Below, one piece after another: positions 1-6,345 of a stretch of 23,274 nt of DNA. The stretch is from contig JAUYCY010000070.1 in the NCBI GenBank assembly GCA_030692055.1, positions 1 to 23,274 of the forward strand, written 5' to 3'. Position 1 is the first letter of the stretch; every line of letters begins with the position of its first letter. Source of the stretch: Candidatus Omnitrophota bacterium. GTDB taxonomy: Bacteria; Omnitrophota; Koll11; Duberdicusellales; 4484-171. The notes beneath the pieces are model-generated. The model ran no database searches. It had not been told where the DNA came from and saw only the letters and a list, made by a program, of their open reading frames with translations. The position numbers and the translations under genes were made by a program.

Positions 1-84
1 AGTAACTCTTCCCGAAGCAAGAGCAATTTCGTCGAAACCATAACATCTACGTGCGCGTTTACCTATACCAATCCATTCTGCCAT
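1..84 (-). CDS. IMP dehydrogenase-like (GuaB3-type) protein, N-terminal 28 codons only
   Basis: Only the first 28 codons are inside the window; the gene continues past the left edge. The translation starts MAEWIGIGKRARR and continues with YGFDEIALASG. The pattern of a small Arg-rich start followed by YGxDEIAL resembles the N-terminus of GuaB3-type IMP dehydrogenase-related proteins (purine metabolism, TIM-barrel family). The catalytic part is not visible, so true IMPDH activity cannot be judged. The start is well supported: a perfect GGAGG (complement of 92-96) lies 7 bases upstream of the ATG. The leader between this gene and the flavoprotein gene upstream holds three consecutive hairpins, one of which also occurs in front of rplS. 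Family call is from memory of the motif. Confidence 0.65.
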   Translation of the reverse strand, partial: MAEWIGIGKRARRCYGFDEIALASGRVT

Positions 85-102
85 GTGTTTACCTCCTTTA
101 AT

Positions 103-149
103 GACGACACAATTTACGGCAGCCTACTGGCGAACGTAAATTGTTCGTC
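103..149 (-). promoter_or_regulatory. Leader hairpin directly upstream of the IMPDH-like ribosome binding site
   Basis: The arms 103-118 and 135-149 pair almost completely (GACGAACAATTTACG against CGTAAATTGTGTCGTC, minus strand) around a loop containing CGCCAGTAGGCT. The segment TTTAAT just before the stem can also pair with ATTAAA just after it, which touches the GGAGG. A second copy with a different stem but matching loop and flanks lies before rplS (4036-4080). A regulatory RNA role is inference; a mobile palindromic repeat is the alternative. Confidence 0.55.
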
Positions 150-150
150 G

Positions 151-211
151 GAATTAAACCCTTGACATTTACCTAAATATTCTATCAAGGTAGATGTCAA
201 GGGTTTAATTC
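151..211. repeat. Long inverted repeat, 24-base arms with one mismatch
   Basis: Arms 151-174 and 188-211 are complementary at 23 of 24 positions and flank a 13-base loop. The core CCCTTGACA...TGTCAAGGG recurs at 4089-4120 upstream of rplS. The arms end in TTTAATTC on both strands, and each end leads into a separate hairpin (103-149 on one side, 212-255 on the other). There is no T-run, so it is not a classical intrinsic terminator. Confidence 0.8.
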
Positions 212-255
212 GGCCTAACATTTTTCCTGCGTAGTAACTTGGAAAAATGTTGGCC
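212..255. repeat. Hairpin immediately after the flavoprotein stop codon
   Basis: Arms 212-227 and 241-255 pair with one bulged base (GGCC, then AACATTTTTCC, against GGAAAAATGTTGGCC). It begins one base past the stop codon of the 256-1206 gene and could protect or end that transcript, though it lacks a T-tract. Read on the plus strand it is preceded by GTCAAGGGTTTAATTC, the same flank that precedes the 103-149 hairpin on the minus strand, and its loop (GCGTAGTA) resembles that hairpin's loop. Confidence 0.7.
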
Positions 256-1206
256 TCATTTGAAAATTTCTTCTATGAATTTTGTTTTATCTTCTAATCC
301 AACTGTCTTTCTTTGGAATATTAGCTGTTTACCTTCTAAAATATATTGTGCCAAAGCCAACCCTTGGCTCTTCGCCTCTTCTTGATTAAATATATAAAAA
401 TAATCTTTTTCAATATCGGCTATATTTGCGTCTCCTATGACATAAATGTCTTCGTAGTTAGTCACGATGCCGTTATTAATATGTATTCCTTCTTCAAAAA
501 AACTCAAATTCTGCAAGAACCCGCTATCAATAAAAACTAACTGCGAGGAAAAAACTTTTAAAGGGTTAATCTTCGTGGCTCTGACTTGGCCTTCGCCAAT
601 TACTTCTTCTATAGAAACTCCCAAGTGGACAGGAATATTTTTTTCTGTCAAAAAATTAACCATTCTTTCTTTGTGTTCTGCAAGAAAATCCCAAGTATTA
701 GCCAATAGCCTTACTTCTTTTCCTATAGCCTTAAGCGATAACGCCAATTTTAAGCCTAATGCCGTAGAAACATAGCCAATTACTTCATCGCAAATCCTCA
801 ATAAATCTTTTAATGCAAAAAGCTCTATATCGGAAAGATAGAAAAAACCTTCCCTGTGTTCGCCTTTTATGGAAATACTTTTTGATTTTAGGCCTGTGGC
901 AATAACCAATGATTGAAAATCTATAGGCTCTTTCTCCTTAAAATAAATTTTTTTGCGCTCGGGGTTTACCTTTATAGCTGTCTCCTGAATAAAATCTACG
1001 CCTTCATTCTGCGCGAATTCCTGCAGAGCAATATATTCCTTTGTATTCAAAGAGGTAATAAACTTATTTCTGTCAAAAGGATGTTTATTCTTTTCAATCA
1101 GATTTATTTTTATATCCTTATTTTTTGCCCTGATGTTTCTTATAAAAGATAGGCCGGCAATACCTGCTCCGACAACAGTAATTTCTTTAAAAGCTATGCT
1201 ACTCAT
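256..1206 (-). CDS. FAD-dependent pyridine-nucleotide-disulfide-type oxidoreductase
   Basis: A 316-residue flavoprotein of the pyr_redox_2 fold. An N-terminal FAD Rossmann motif GAGIAG (residues 13-18) is followed by an acidic residue at 38, the VIATG motif (101-105), and a C-terminal YVIGDANIAD motif that contacts FAD. The second Rossmann motif, normally GxGxxG for NAD(P)H, reads GYVSTALG and is degenerate, so the electron donor is uncertain. No Cys pair for disulfide chemistry and no Fe-S cysteine cluster are visible. The start overlaps the folD stop by 8 bases, suggesting translational coupling with the cyclohydrolase-like and folD genes upstream. Relatives include NADH oxidases and rubredoxin or ferredoxin reductases; the substrate cannot be named from sequence. 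A role in one-carbon redox is inference from context. Confidence 0.85.
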   Translation of the reverse strand: MSSIAFKEITVVGAGIAGLSFIRNIRAKNKDIKINLIEKNKHPFDRNKFITSLNTKEYIALQEFAQNEGVDFIQETAIKVNPERKKIYFKEKEPIDFQSLVIATGLKSKSISIKGEHREGFFYLSDIELFALKDLLRICDEVIGYVSTALGLKLALSLKAIGKEVRLLANTWDFLAEHKERMVNFLTEKNIPVHLGVSIEEVIGEGQVRATKINPLKVFSSQLVFIDSGFLQNLSFFEEGIHINNGIVTNYEDIYVIGDANIADIEKDYFYIFNQEEAKSQGLALAQYILEGKQLIFQRKTVGLEDKTKFIEEIFK

Positions 1207-2041
1207 AGTATTTTTGATGCGCTTGGATAAGATTCTTAAAAAGAAAAAGAGAGGTTAATTTTCCTATCCCTCCGGGAACCGGCGTGATAAAGGCGGCGTT
1301 ATCTTTGGCAATAGCAAACTCTATATCGCCTGCGAGCTTACCATCTTTCTCGCCTATGCCGACATCTATAACAATTGCTCCTTTTTTTATCCAATTGCCT
1401 TTAATAATATTGGGTTTGCCTACGGCAGAAATAACAATATCTGCATTCTTTATATAAAATGGTAAACGCTCCCGCTCGTAGGTAGCAATATGTGTAATAC
1501 TTACTGTCGCAAACTGTCTTCCTAATAAAAGCGCCAGGGGCTTGCCAATCAAAGTAGAAAATCCAACTATAGTTACGTCTTTGCCATATAAATCTACCTT
1601 GGTCATCCTTATAAATTCTAAGACACTTAAAACAGTAGGCGAAATAAATATCGGTTCGCCCATAAAAAGCTTACCTAAATTATAGGGGTTCATGCCTTCG
1701 ATATCTTTTTTAAAATTAATGGCCGAAAAAATTGCCTCTTCGGCAAAATCTCGCGGGAAAGGTTTGTTTGCTACGATTGCTGTTATTTTTTTGTCTTCAT
1801 TTAATTGTATAATTCTATCTACCGCCTGCTGCAATGAAATATTGCTGTCTAAGTCTACCGCTAAATAATTAACCCCCAACTCATCAGCCAATTTCTTCTG
1901 GGATAAAAGATAGACACCGATAGAATAGTCTTTTCCTATAACCAGAGAAGCCAAGGTTAAAGGAGGCAAAGATTTGATTTGCCTTTTAAATTTATTTTTG
2001 AACTTATCATAAATAGCTTCTGCCTTTAAAAGCTTTACCAT
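1199..2041 (-). CDS. folD: Divergent FolD (methylenetetrahydrofolate dehydrogenase family)
   Basis: About 280 residues, normal length for FolD. The C-terminal NADP domain is clear: GFSTLIGKP, then NADIVISAVGKP, GAIVIDVGI and ITPVPGGIGKLT. In the N-terminal catalytic domain the usual YxxxK reads YLLSQ, so the Lys (Lys56 in human MTHFD1) is Gln. The VQLPLP motif reads ANKPFP, so the Gln is Asn. KDVDG reads KDIEG, Asp to Glu. That Lys is required for cyclohydrolase activity in studied FolDs, so this protein may act only as a dehydrogenase; the adjacent cyclohydrolase-family gene could supply the missing step. The ATG at 2041 is preferred over a GTG at 2053 because of its distance from an AGGGGG. 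It overlaps the upstream gene by 7 bases and the downstream gene by 8. Confidence 0.88.
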   Translation of the reverse strand: MVKLLKAEAIYDKFKNKFKRQIKSLPPLTLASLVIGKDYSIGVYLLSQKKLADELGVNYLAVDLDSNISLQQAVDRIIQLNEDKKITAIVANKPFPRDFAEEAIFSAINFKKDIEGMNPYNLGKLFMGEPIFISPTVLSVLEFIRMTKVDLYGKDVTIVGFSTLIGKPLALLLGRQFATVSITHIATYERERLPFYIKNADIVISAVGKPNIIKGNWIKKGAIVIDVGIGEKDGKLAGDIEFAIAKDNAAFITPVPGGIGKLTSLFLFKNLIQAHQKYYE

Positions 2042-2550
2042 TTTCGCAAACACCCCCTAAACTTACCTATATATATATTAGTTTCACCCAATGTTTTGCT
2101 ATTTGCTTCTAAATTAAAAACACAGCCTATCAATGCTACTCTTGCGAACTCTAATCCTATATAAAAATCACTGATTATACTCTTTTTTATGCCAGATTCA
2201 ACTCTTTTAGCAAGAGAAAATACTTTGTTGCAAGCATTTCCTATGTCAACAATAAGTGCGTTGCTTTTTTTAAAAAAGAATCTACGTTTATTACTTTTCG
2301 CTTTTATACAATTTTCAAAAATTTCTCCGTCAAGGTCTATATATACAGCAATACCATTTCGCAATCTTTTTAATATGTCGGCCTGCCTTTTGAAATTTTT
2401 ATCGTTACACAACGAATAATTGATAGCTTTCTCGATTAAGCTTATCCCTATACATAAATTTAGCGCGACTGCGCTGCCTGAGCCCGGTGCTGGCTCTTTT
2501 GCCGCTAAAGCCTTTAGGTAATTTTTAAAATTCTTACCGTATCTCTTCAT
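2035..2550 (-). CDS. Formimidoyl-THF cyclodeaminase / methenyl-THF cyclohydrolase family protein (FTCD_C/FchA-like)
   Basis: A 171-residue, mostly helical protein. The segment AAKEPAPGSGSAVAL near residues 16-30 matches the PxPGGGSxAA signature of the cyclodeaminase domain. The C-terminal SDFYIGLEFARVAL followed by CVFNLEANSK matches the second conserved helix pair. The family includes the deaminase domain of FTCD and stand-alone methenyl-THF cyclohydrolases (FchA) of one-carbon metabolizers. It is somewhat shorter than the usual ~200 residues. Context (folD next, overlapping) favours a methenyl-THF cyclohydrolase. The start codon lies inside an ACAGATGA-type repeat and no Shine-Dalgarno is visible. 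Only 6 bases separate it from the yraN stop. Family confidence is good; exact substrate is inferred. Confidence 0.75.
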   Translation of the reverse strand: MKRYGKNFKNYLKALAAKEPAPGSGSAVALNLCIGISLIEKAINYSLCNDKNFKRQADILKRLRNGIAVYIDLDGEIFENCIKAKSNKRRFFFKKSNALIVDIGNACNKVFSLAKRVESGIKKSIISDFYIGLEFARVALIGCVFNLEANSKTLGETNIYIGKFRGCLRKW

Positions 2551-2588
2551 CTGTGCTCATCTGTGATTCCGTCTGTGTTCATCTGTGG
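2548..2588. repeat. ACAGAT-type repeat spanning the yraN end and the next gene's start
   Basis: Four tandem units of ATCTGTG (plus strand; one reads GTCTGTG) with no opposing arm. On the minus strand they encode the last residues of YraN (DEHRRNHR), its TGA, and the ATG of the following gene. It belongs to the family at 6033, 8127, 9220 and 19356. Confidence 0.85.
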
Positions 2589-2928
2589 TATAATCAAATG
2601 CCCCTTTTATTAAATTATACTGCCGCCAGAGGTTTCCTTGAATAATTTCCAAAACATCAAACCTAAAAAAACTATTTGTTTTTTTTGAAGCATAGAATAA
2701 GGCTGTTTTTTTAATTTTTTCCATCTTCTTTTTATCCACCGATTCTTTTCCCGATACTAAATAACTCTTATTCCTCGCTTTCACTTCTATAAAAGAAATA
2801 TATTTACCGTCACGAGCTATAATATCAATTTCTCCGAAACGACTACGAAAATTTCTCTCTAGAATTCTATAACCATTTAAAACTAAAAAAACAGTTGCCT
2901 TTTTTTCGTAAAAACTACCATTTTCCAT
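2557..2928 (-). CDS. yraN: YraN/UPF0102 family endonuclease-like protein
   Basis: A 123-residue protein with the Holliday-junction-resolvase-like (PD-(D/E)XK) core. RFGEIDIIARDGKYISFIEVKAR (around residues 29-51) supplies the Glu, Asp and ExK catalytic positions. The preceding NGYRILERNFR segment is typical of UPF0102. The cellular role of the family is poorly defined; nuclease activity is inferred from the fold. It overlaps rnhB by 14 bases, the usual partnership for these two genes. The last eight or so residues (DEHRRNHR) are translated repeat DNA and not family sequence, so the native C-terminus has probably been extended or replaced by repeat insertion. Confidence 0.88.
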   Translation of the reverse strand: MENGSFYEKKATVFLVLNGYRILERNFRSRFGEIDIIARDGKYISFIEVKARNKSYLVSGKESVDKKKMEKIKKTALFYASKKTNSFFRFDVLEIIQGNLWRQYNLIKGAFDYTTDEHRRNHR

Positions 2929-3484
2929 TGCTACAGGGATAAAAAGTCTTTCGATGCATGGGCGAAAGAGTATACTTTTTAATTAAAGAAAAATGTTCTT
3001 TTGTGGGATAGCCTTTATGTCTTGCAAAATTCCATTGAGGGTAAAGAAAATCTGCCAAATACATAAGATAGTCTCGTGTTACCTTGGCTACAATAGAAGC
3101 GCTGGAAACTGCTTTTACGGTTTTATCCGCCTTTTCTACGCATCTATAGTTCACCTTTAAGTTGGTGCGAAATAATCCGCCATCAATGATAAATGTCGCA
3201 CCTTTTAAGTACGGTGCCTTTTTTAAAATAGCTTCTATGGAGCGGTTAAACGTTAAAAATGTAGCTTCAAGAATATTAAATTTATCAATTTCTTCAACGG
3301 TTGCGATATTGACAGAAAATATTGCGTTGGCGATTAGCCAGTTAAAAAATTTTTCTCTTATTGATGGTGCTAACTCCTTAGAATCTTTGACGATAAAAGG
3401 CGGATCTTTTCTAAGATACAGGGCGCACCCGGCAACTACTCCTGCCAATGGCCCTCTACCTGCTTCATCCACACCAACTATCAT
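2915..3484 (-). CDS. rnhB: Ribonuclease HII
   Basis: A 189-residue RNase HII, which removes ribonucleotides and RNA from RNA-DNA hybrids. The N-terminal MIVGVDEAGRGPLAG holds the first two acidic catalytic residues. FIIDGG supplies the next Asp, and SASIVAKVTRD provides the last conserved block. HKGYPTKEH is the C-terminal motif. Length is standard. The ATG at 3484 starts right at the family's conserved beginning. No clear Shine-Dalgarno is seen because the upstream DNA is an AT-rich repeat (3485-3594). It overlaps yraN at its 3' end and follows rplS, as in many bacteria. Confidence 0.95.
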   Translation of the reverse strand: MIVGVDEAGRGPLAGVVAGCALYLRKDPPFIVKDSKELAPSIREKFFNWLIANAIFSVNIATVEEIDKFNILEATFLTFNRSIEAILKKAPYLKGATFIIDGGLFRTNLKVNYRCVEKADKTVKAVSSASIVAKVTRDYLMYLADFLYPQWNFARHKGYPTKEHFSLIKKYTLSPMHRKTFYPCSNGKW

Positions 3485-3594
3485 ATTAAAAATAAAATAT
3501 TAAAAATCAAATATCAAAATGACAATGTAAAATTCAAATATTTTGGATTTTAATATGTAATTTTGATTTTTGCATTTTGATTTTTAATTTTTTG
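3485..3594. repeat. AAAATCAAAA-type imperfect inverted repeat between rplS and rnhB
   Basis: Left half carries words such as TTAAAAATCAAA and ATCAAAATG; the right half carries their complements, e.g. CATTTTGATTTTTAA. The whole could fold into a long AT-rich imperfect hairpin. It starts at the base next to the rnhB start codon. No coding potential is seen. Confidence 0.75.
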
Positions 3595-3604
3595 TCGCTA
3601 CTTT

Positions 3605-3626
3605 TCCGCCAAAGGCGGACCCGCCT
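3605..3626. repeat. GC-rich short palindromic repeat
   Basis: TCCGCC, AAA, GGCGGA followed by CCCGCCT, set in AT-rich DNA. A near-identical word with an added arm is found at 16982-17012 beyond rseP. Confidence 0.7.
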
Positions 3627-3669
3627 AAATAAAAGTTATTGTGGTGGGTTACTCTCTACTTCTAAATAA

Positions 3670-4017
3670 TTACGTCATCATTGCTTCTTTACCGATTTTT
3701 TCGCGTAAATAGTAAAGGCGGTGCCTGCGAGGTATCTTATGACTTTCCTTCACCATTTCAATCTTATCAATATTCGGGGAATAATAAGGAAAGGTGACCT
3801 CATACGCCTCACCATAAGAAAATCTCCTTATGGTAAAAGTTTTACGCTGCATCTGCCCATGCACCTTTATTACGATACCCTCCAGGTATTGTACCCTTTC
3901 CTTGTCCTTTTCCCGGATTTTATAGTGCACCTTGATAATATCACCTTGATGAAAATCAGGGTAATCCTTCTTAAGGCTTTCTTTCAACTCTTTCTCCACC
4001 ATCATTAGTTTATCCAT
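3670..4017 (-). CDS. rplS: 50S ribosomal protein bL19
   Basis: A 115-residue bL19, which sits at the 30S-50S interface. Recognisable blocks are [14 protein letters not shown], the [20 protein letters not shown] core, and the basic tail [17 protein letters not shown]. Length is typical. The ATG at 4017 is chosen over an in-frame start at 4041 because GGAGG (complement of 4023-4027) lies 5 bases upstream and because 4018-4041 falls in the hairpin leader. trmD is upstream, the conserved trmD-rplS pairing, but 111 bases with two hairpins separate them. The leader may act in attenuation or autoregulation; ribosomal-protein leaders of this kind are known for L19 in other bacteria, but this match is not verified. 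Confidence 0.95.
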   Translation of the reverse strand: MDKLMMVEKELKESLKKDYPDFHQGDIIKVHYKIREKDKERVQYLEGIVIKVHGQMQRKTFTIRRFSYGEAYEVTFPYYSPNIDKIEMVKESHKIPRRHRLYYLREKIGKEAMMT

Positions 4018-4035
4018 AATAGCCTCCTTTAATGA

Positions 4036-4080
4036 GCGCACAACTTGTGGTAGCTACTGCGAGCATAAGTTGTTTTGCGC
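4036..4080 (-). promoter_or_regulatory. rplS leader hairpin, second copy of the IMPDH-like leader hairpin
   Basis: Arms 4036-4049 and 4064-4080 pair (GCGC...ACAACTT against AAGTTGTGCGC, minus strand) around a loop with CTCGCAGTAGCTAC. The flanks GGGTTTAATTC before and ATTAAAGGAGG after are identical to those at 92-160, and the loop matches apart from small indels, while the stem sequence is different but still paired. This is what a structured element under selection, or a palindromic mobile repeat, would look like. Confidence 0.6.
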
Positions 4081-4088
4081 GAATTAAA

Positions 4089-4120
4089 CCCTTGACGAAC
4101 TTAGCCAAGTTTGTCAAGGG
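4089..4120 (-). terminator. Hairpin between trmD and rplS
   Basis: Arms 4089-4102 and 4107-4120 (CCCTTGACAAACTT against AAGTTCGTCAAGGG on the minus strand) pair with one mismatch around a 4-base loop. It begins 8 bases after the trmD stop. It is followed by GTTTAATTC, a weak U-tract, so partial termination is possible. The same core is found at 151-211. Confidence 0.45.
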
Positions 4121-4128
4121 TCATCATA

Positions 4129-4824
4129 TTATTTCAACAAATCTGGCCTTTTCTGCTTAGTCGCCTCCAAAGCTTTTTCCTCTCGCCATTGGTCAATTTT
4201 ACTGTGATTACCGGAAAGTAAAATTTTTGGCACCTTTAGCCCGCGAAAATCATCCGGCCTAGTATATGAGGGAAAATCTAATAAATCTTTCTCAAAGCTT
4301 TCTTTCTTTATAGATTCTTTATCAGAAACGACACCGGGTATCAACCTGACAAGACAATCGATAAAAACCATACCTGCTAGCTCTGCTCCGCTTAAAACAT
4401 AATCCCCTATTGATATTTCTTCGTCAGCTAAATATTTCGCCACCCTCTCATCCACTCCTTCGTAACGCGGAGCAAGCAGGATTAATTTTTCGTAACTTAA
4501 AAAATTCTTTACTAACCTTTGACTTAATACTTTTCCTTGCGGGCTAAAAAGAATAATTCGTTTATTTTTATCATTCTTTTCTTTGGGATAGACTTTATAA
4601 CCTAAAATAGATTCTACTGCGCCAAATAGCGGTTCTGGCCTAAAAAGCATACCGCCCCCCCCATAAGAAGGCGCATCTATCTTTCTATGAGGATCGTTTG
4701 TATGATTTCGTAAATCATGAATATTTATCTTAACTAAACCTTTATCCACCGCCCTTTTAACAATAGACTCGCCTATAACCGGCGAAAACATTTTTGGAAA
4801 AATAGTAACTACATCAATAATCAT
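4129..4824 (-). CDS. trmD: tRNA (guanine-N1)-methyltransferase
   Basis: A 231-residue SPOUT-class enzyme that makes m1G37 in tRNA and prevents +1 frameshifts. The trefoil-knot region is intact: LLAPRYEGVDERV, then EEISIGDYVLSGAE. The C-terminal domain retains PSYTRPDDFRG and LLSGNHSKIDQWR. SYGGGGMLFRPEP near residue 55 is also conserved. It begins MIIDVVTIFPKMF, the family start. It normally sits in rpsP-rimM-trmD-rplS; here only trmD-rplS remain, with tgt upstream. No Shine-Dalgarno is evident; a GATTACAC-type repeat lies just upstream. Confidence 0.96.
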   Translation of the reverse strand: MIIDVVTIFPKMFSPVIGESIVKRAVDKGLVKINIHDLRNHTNDPHRKIDAPSYGGGGMLFRPEPLFGAVESILGYKVYPKEKNDKNKRIILFSPQGKVLSQRLVKNFLSYEKLILLAPRYEGVDERVAKYLADEEISIGDYVLSGAELAGMVFIDCLVRLIPGVVSDKESIKKESFEKDLLDFPSYTRPDDFRGLKVPKILLSGNHSKIDQWREEKALEATKQKRPDLLK

Positions 4825-4831
4825 ACTGACA

Positions 4832-4914
4832 TAGATTACACTGATTGAATATGGATTACACTGATTAAAAAATATTTAAAATCTGTGTAATCATTCCTGT
4901 AATCTGTGTAATCA
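4832..4914. repeat. GATTACACAGAT-type inverted repeat between tgt and trmD
   Basis: Plus-strand order: two GATTACACTGATT-like units, then two AATCTGTGTAATC-like units, so the halves are inverted. The tgt stop codon TGA is the first three bases of the repeat read on the minus strand (TGATTACACAG). Same family as 18103-18182. Confidence 0.85.
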
Positions 4915-6024
4915 ATTTTCTTTAAGTTTTAATAAGAACTCTTTTTTAAATTGTAAAAAATTATTTTCTTTAATTGCATGGCGAATTTTATCCATAAAAT
5001 TATTATACCAAAATATGTTATGATACGACAAAAGCTGCGCTGCGAGCATTTCTCCCACGTTAATAAGATGCCTAATGTAGGCTCGCGAGAAATTCTTGCA
5101 AACGTAGCAGGAACAATTTCTATCTATCGGTGCGGTATCGTTAATATAAGGAGAATTACGTACCACAATAATGCCATCGTTAGTAAATGCCGTTCCCGTG
5201 CGGGCAAAACGTGTAGGCAGCACGCAGTCAAAAAGATCTACGCCTAAGCTTACCGCCTCTAAAATATCGCGCGGCATACCGTAGCCCATAAAGTAGCGTA
5301 GGTACTTTTTTTCAATATTATCCCCTATAAAAGAGAGTATATTATACCTTAAATCCTCGGGCTCGCCAACACTTAAACCGCCCACGCATAAACCGTCTAT
5401 GCCGATTTTCATAATCTCATCTAAACACATTTTTCGTAAATCCGTAAAGCTAGCCCCCTGGACAATGCCAAAAAATAAGAAATCTCTTCGTTTATGTATA
5501 TCAAAATATGCTTTGCTTTTTTTTGCCCACTCGATTGTCCTCTTGACGGCAATCGTTGCATCATCATAATTCGTCGGAAATTTCACGCACTCATCGAGAG
5601 GGACAACAACGTCGGTTTCCATGTCTAACTGAATTTTTATAACATCTTCTGGGGTAAGAAAAAACGTTGTTCCATCGATATGCGACTGAAAAGTTACCCC
5701 TTCGTCATTCACTTTGCGTAGTCTCTCCAGGCTAAAAATCTGATACCCCCCACTGTCAGTAATGATGGTTTTGTTAAAATTCATAAATTTATGTAGTCCG
5801 CCGGATTTTTGAATAACTTCTACTCCCGGCCTTAGATAAAGATGGTAAGCATTCACCAATAGGCCCTCAATTCCTATCTCCTCTAGCTCACAAGGCGCCA
5901 TACCTTTTACTGCTGCCTGGGTAGCTACAGGAAAAAATGCCGGTGTCTCTACTGTACCGTGGCGTGTCTTGAAAACTCCGGTTCTTGCCCTTGTTTCTTT
6001 GTCTTCTTTTATTATTTTAAACAT
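4912..6024 (-). CDS. tgt: Queuine/preQ1 tRNA-ribosyltransferase
   Basis: About 370 residues. Tgt exchanges G34 of GUN-anticodon tRNAs for preQ1 in queuosine synthesis. Conserved blocks: PAFFPVATQAAVKG, LVNAYHLYLRPG, TDSGGYQIFSL, GGLSVGEP, and the nucleophile region GVDLFDCVLPTRFARTGTAFT. Zinc ligands are the Cys of CSCYVC plus His in the following helix. An in-frame GTG at 6036 would lie in the repeat, so the ATG at 6024 (MFKIIKEDKE) is preferred; neither has a good Shine-Dalgarno. The stop codon is provided by the downstream repeat. queA, its frequent neighbour, is not in this window. Confidence 0.95.
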   Translation of the reverse strand: MFKIIKEDKETRARTGVFKTRHGTVETPAFFPVATQAAVKGMAPCELEEIGIEGLLVNAYHLYLRPGVEVIQKSGGLHKFMNFNKTIITDSGGYQIFSLERLRKVNDEGVTFQSHIDGTTFFLTPEDVIKIQLDMETDVVVPLDECVKFPTNYDDATIAVKRTIEWAKKSKAYFDIHKRRDFLFFGIVQGASFTDLRKMCLDEIMKIGIDGLCVGGLSVGEPEDLRYNILSFIGDNIEKKYLRYFMGYGMPRDILEAVSLGVDLFDCVLPTRFARTGTAFTNDGIIVVRNSPYINDTAPIDRNCSCYVCKNFSRAYIRHLINVGEMLAAQLLSYHNIFWYNNFMDKIRHAIKENNFLQFKKEFLLKLKEN

Positions 6025-6032
6025 CTCTTTCG

Positions 6033-6118
6033 CCACAGATTAGCACAGATGAATATCGCAAATGGGCACAGATTAATATCTGTGATTATCTGTGGTCTGC
6101 ATCTCGTAATCATCTGTG
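6033..6118. repeat. ACAGAT-type inverted repeat between DUF2905 gene and tgt
   Basis: CACAGAT units at 6034-6050 and 6067-6073 face ATCTGTG units at 6078-6094 and 6112-6118. The C-terminal Ile-His-Arg and stop of the DUF2905 protein are encoded by the repeat (ATACACAGATGA, minus strand). Confidence 0.85.
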
Positions 6119-6337
6119 TATTTTAGAGATAATATAAAGTATAAAGCTGAAAATAAAACTAAGAATTAGGGAGGTTACGAGAGGAAAATAAAAAGTAAAA
6201 TTTTTCTTCTGAACTAAGATATCCCCCGGAAGCCGGCCTAAGAATGGGATTTTGAAACGTGAAACACCAATAAAACCTAAGCCTATTAAAATTATAAATA
6301 CACCTATTATAATCAGACTTTTACCTACACCGCTCAT
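6110..6337 (-). CDS. DUF2905 family small membrane protein
   Basis: A 75-residue protein with two hydrophobic helices: residues 8-26 and about 49-70. Between them is GRLPGDILVQKKNFTFYFP, the family hallmark. Function unknown; the family is usually coded next to ruvB, as here. Its last residues (IHR) are repeat-encoded. There is no Shine-Dalgarno, and a perfect TATAAT (complement of 6346-6351) lies so close that a transcript from it would be almost leaderless. Confidence 0.88.
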   Translation of the reverse strand: MSGVGKSLIIIGVFIILIGLGFIGVSRFKIPFLGRLPGDILVQKKNFTFYFPLVTSLILSFIFSFILYIISKIHR

Positions 6338-6345
6338 GGGTTTAG

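Noticed and set aside
151..211. TTGACA within the palindrome as a -35 promoter element
   Set aside because: No acceptable -10 at 16-18 bases in either copy; the word is explained by the inverted repeat.
212..255. Integron attC-like site (CCTAAC...GTTGG in a hairpin with a bulge)
   Set aside because: Too short, the second core does not fit GTTRRRY, the other copies of the unit lack the core bases, and no integrase or cassette structure is seen.
6033..6118. CRISPR-like array
   Set aside because: Units are degenerate, only a few bases apart, inverted between halves, and without unique spacers.
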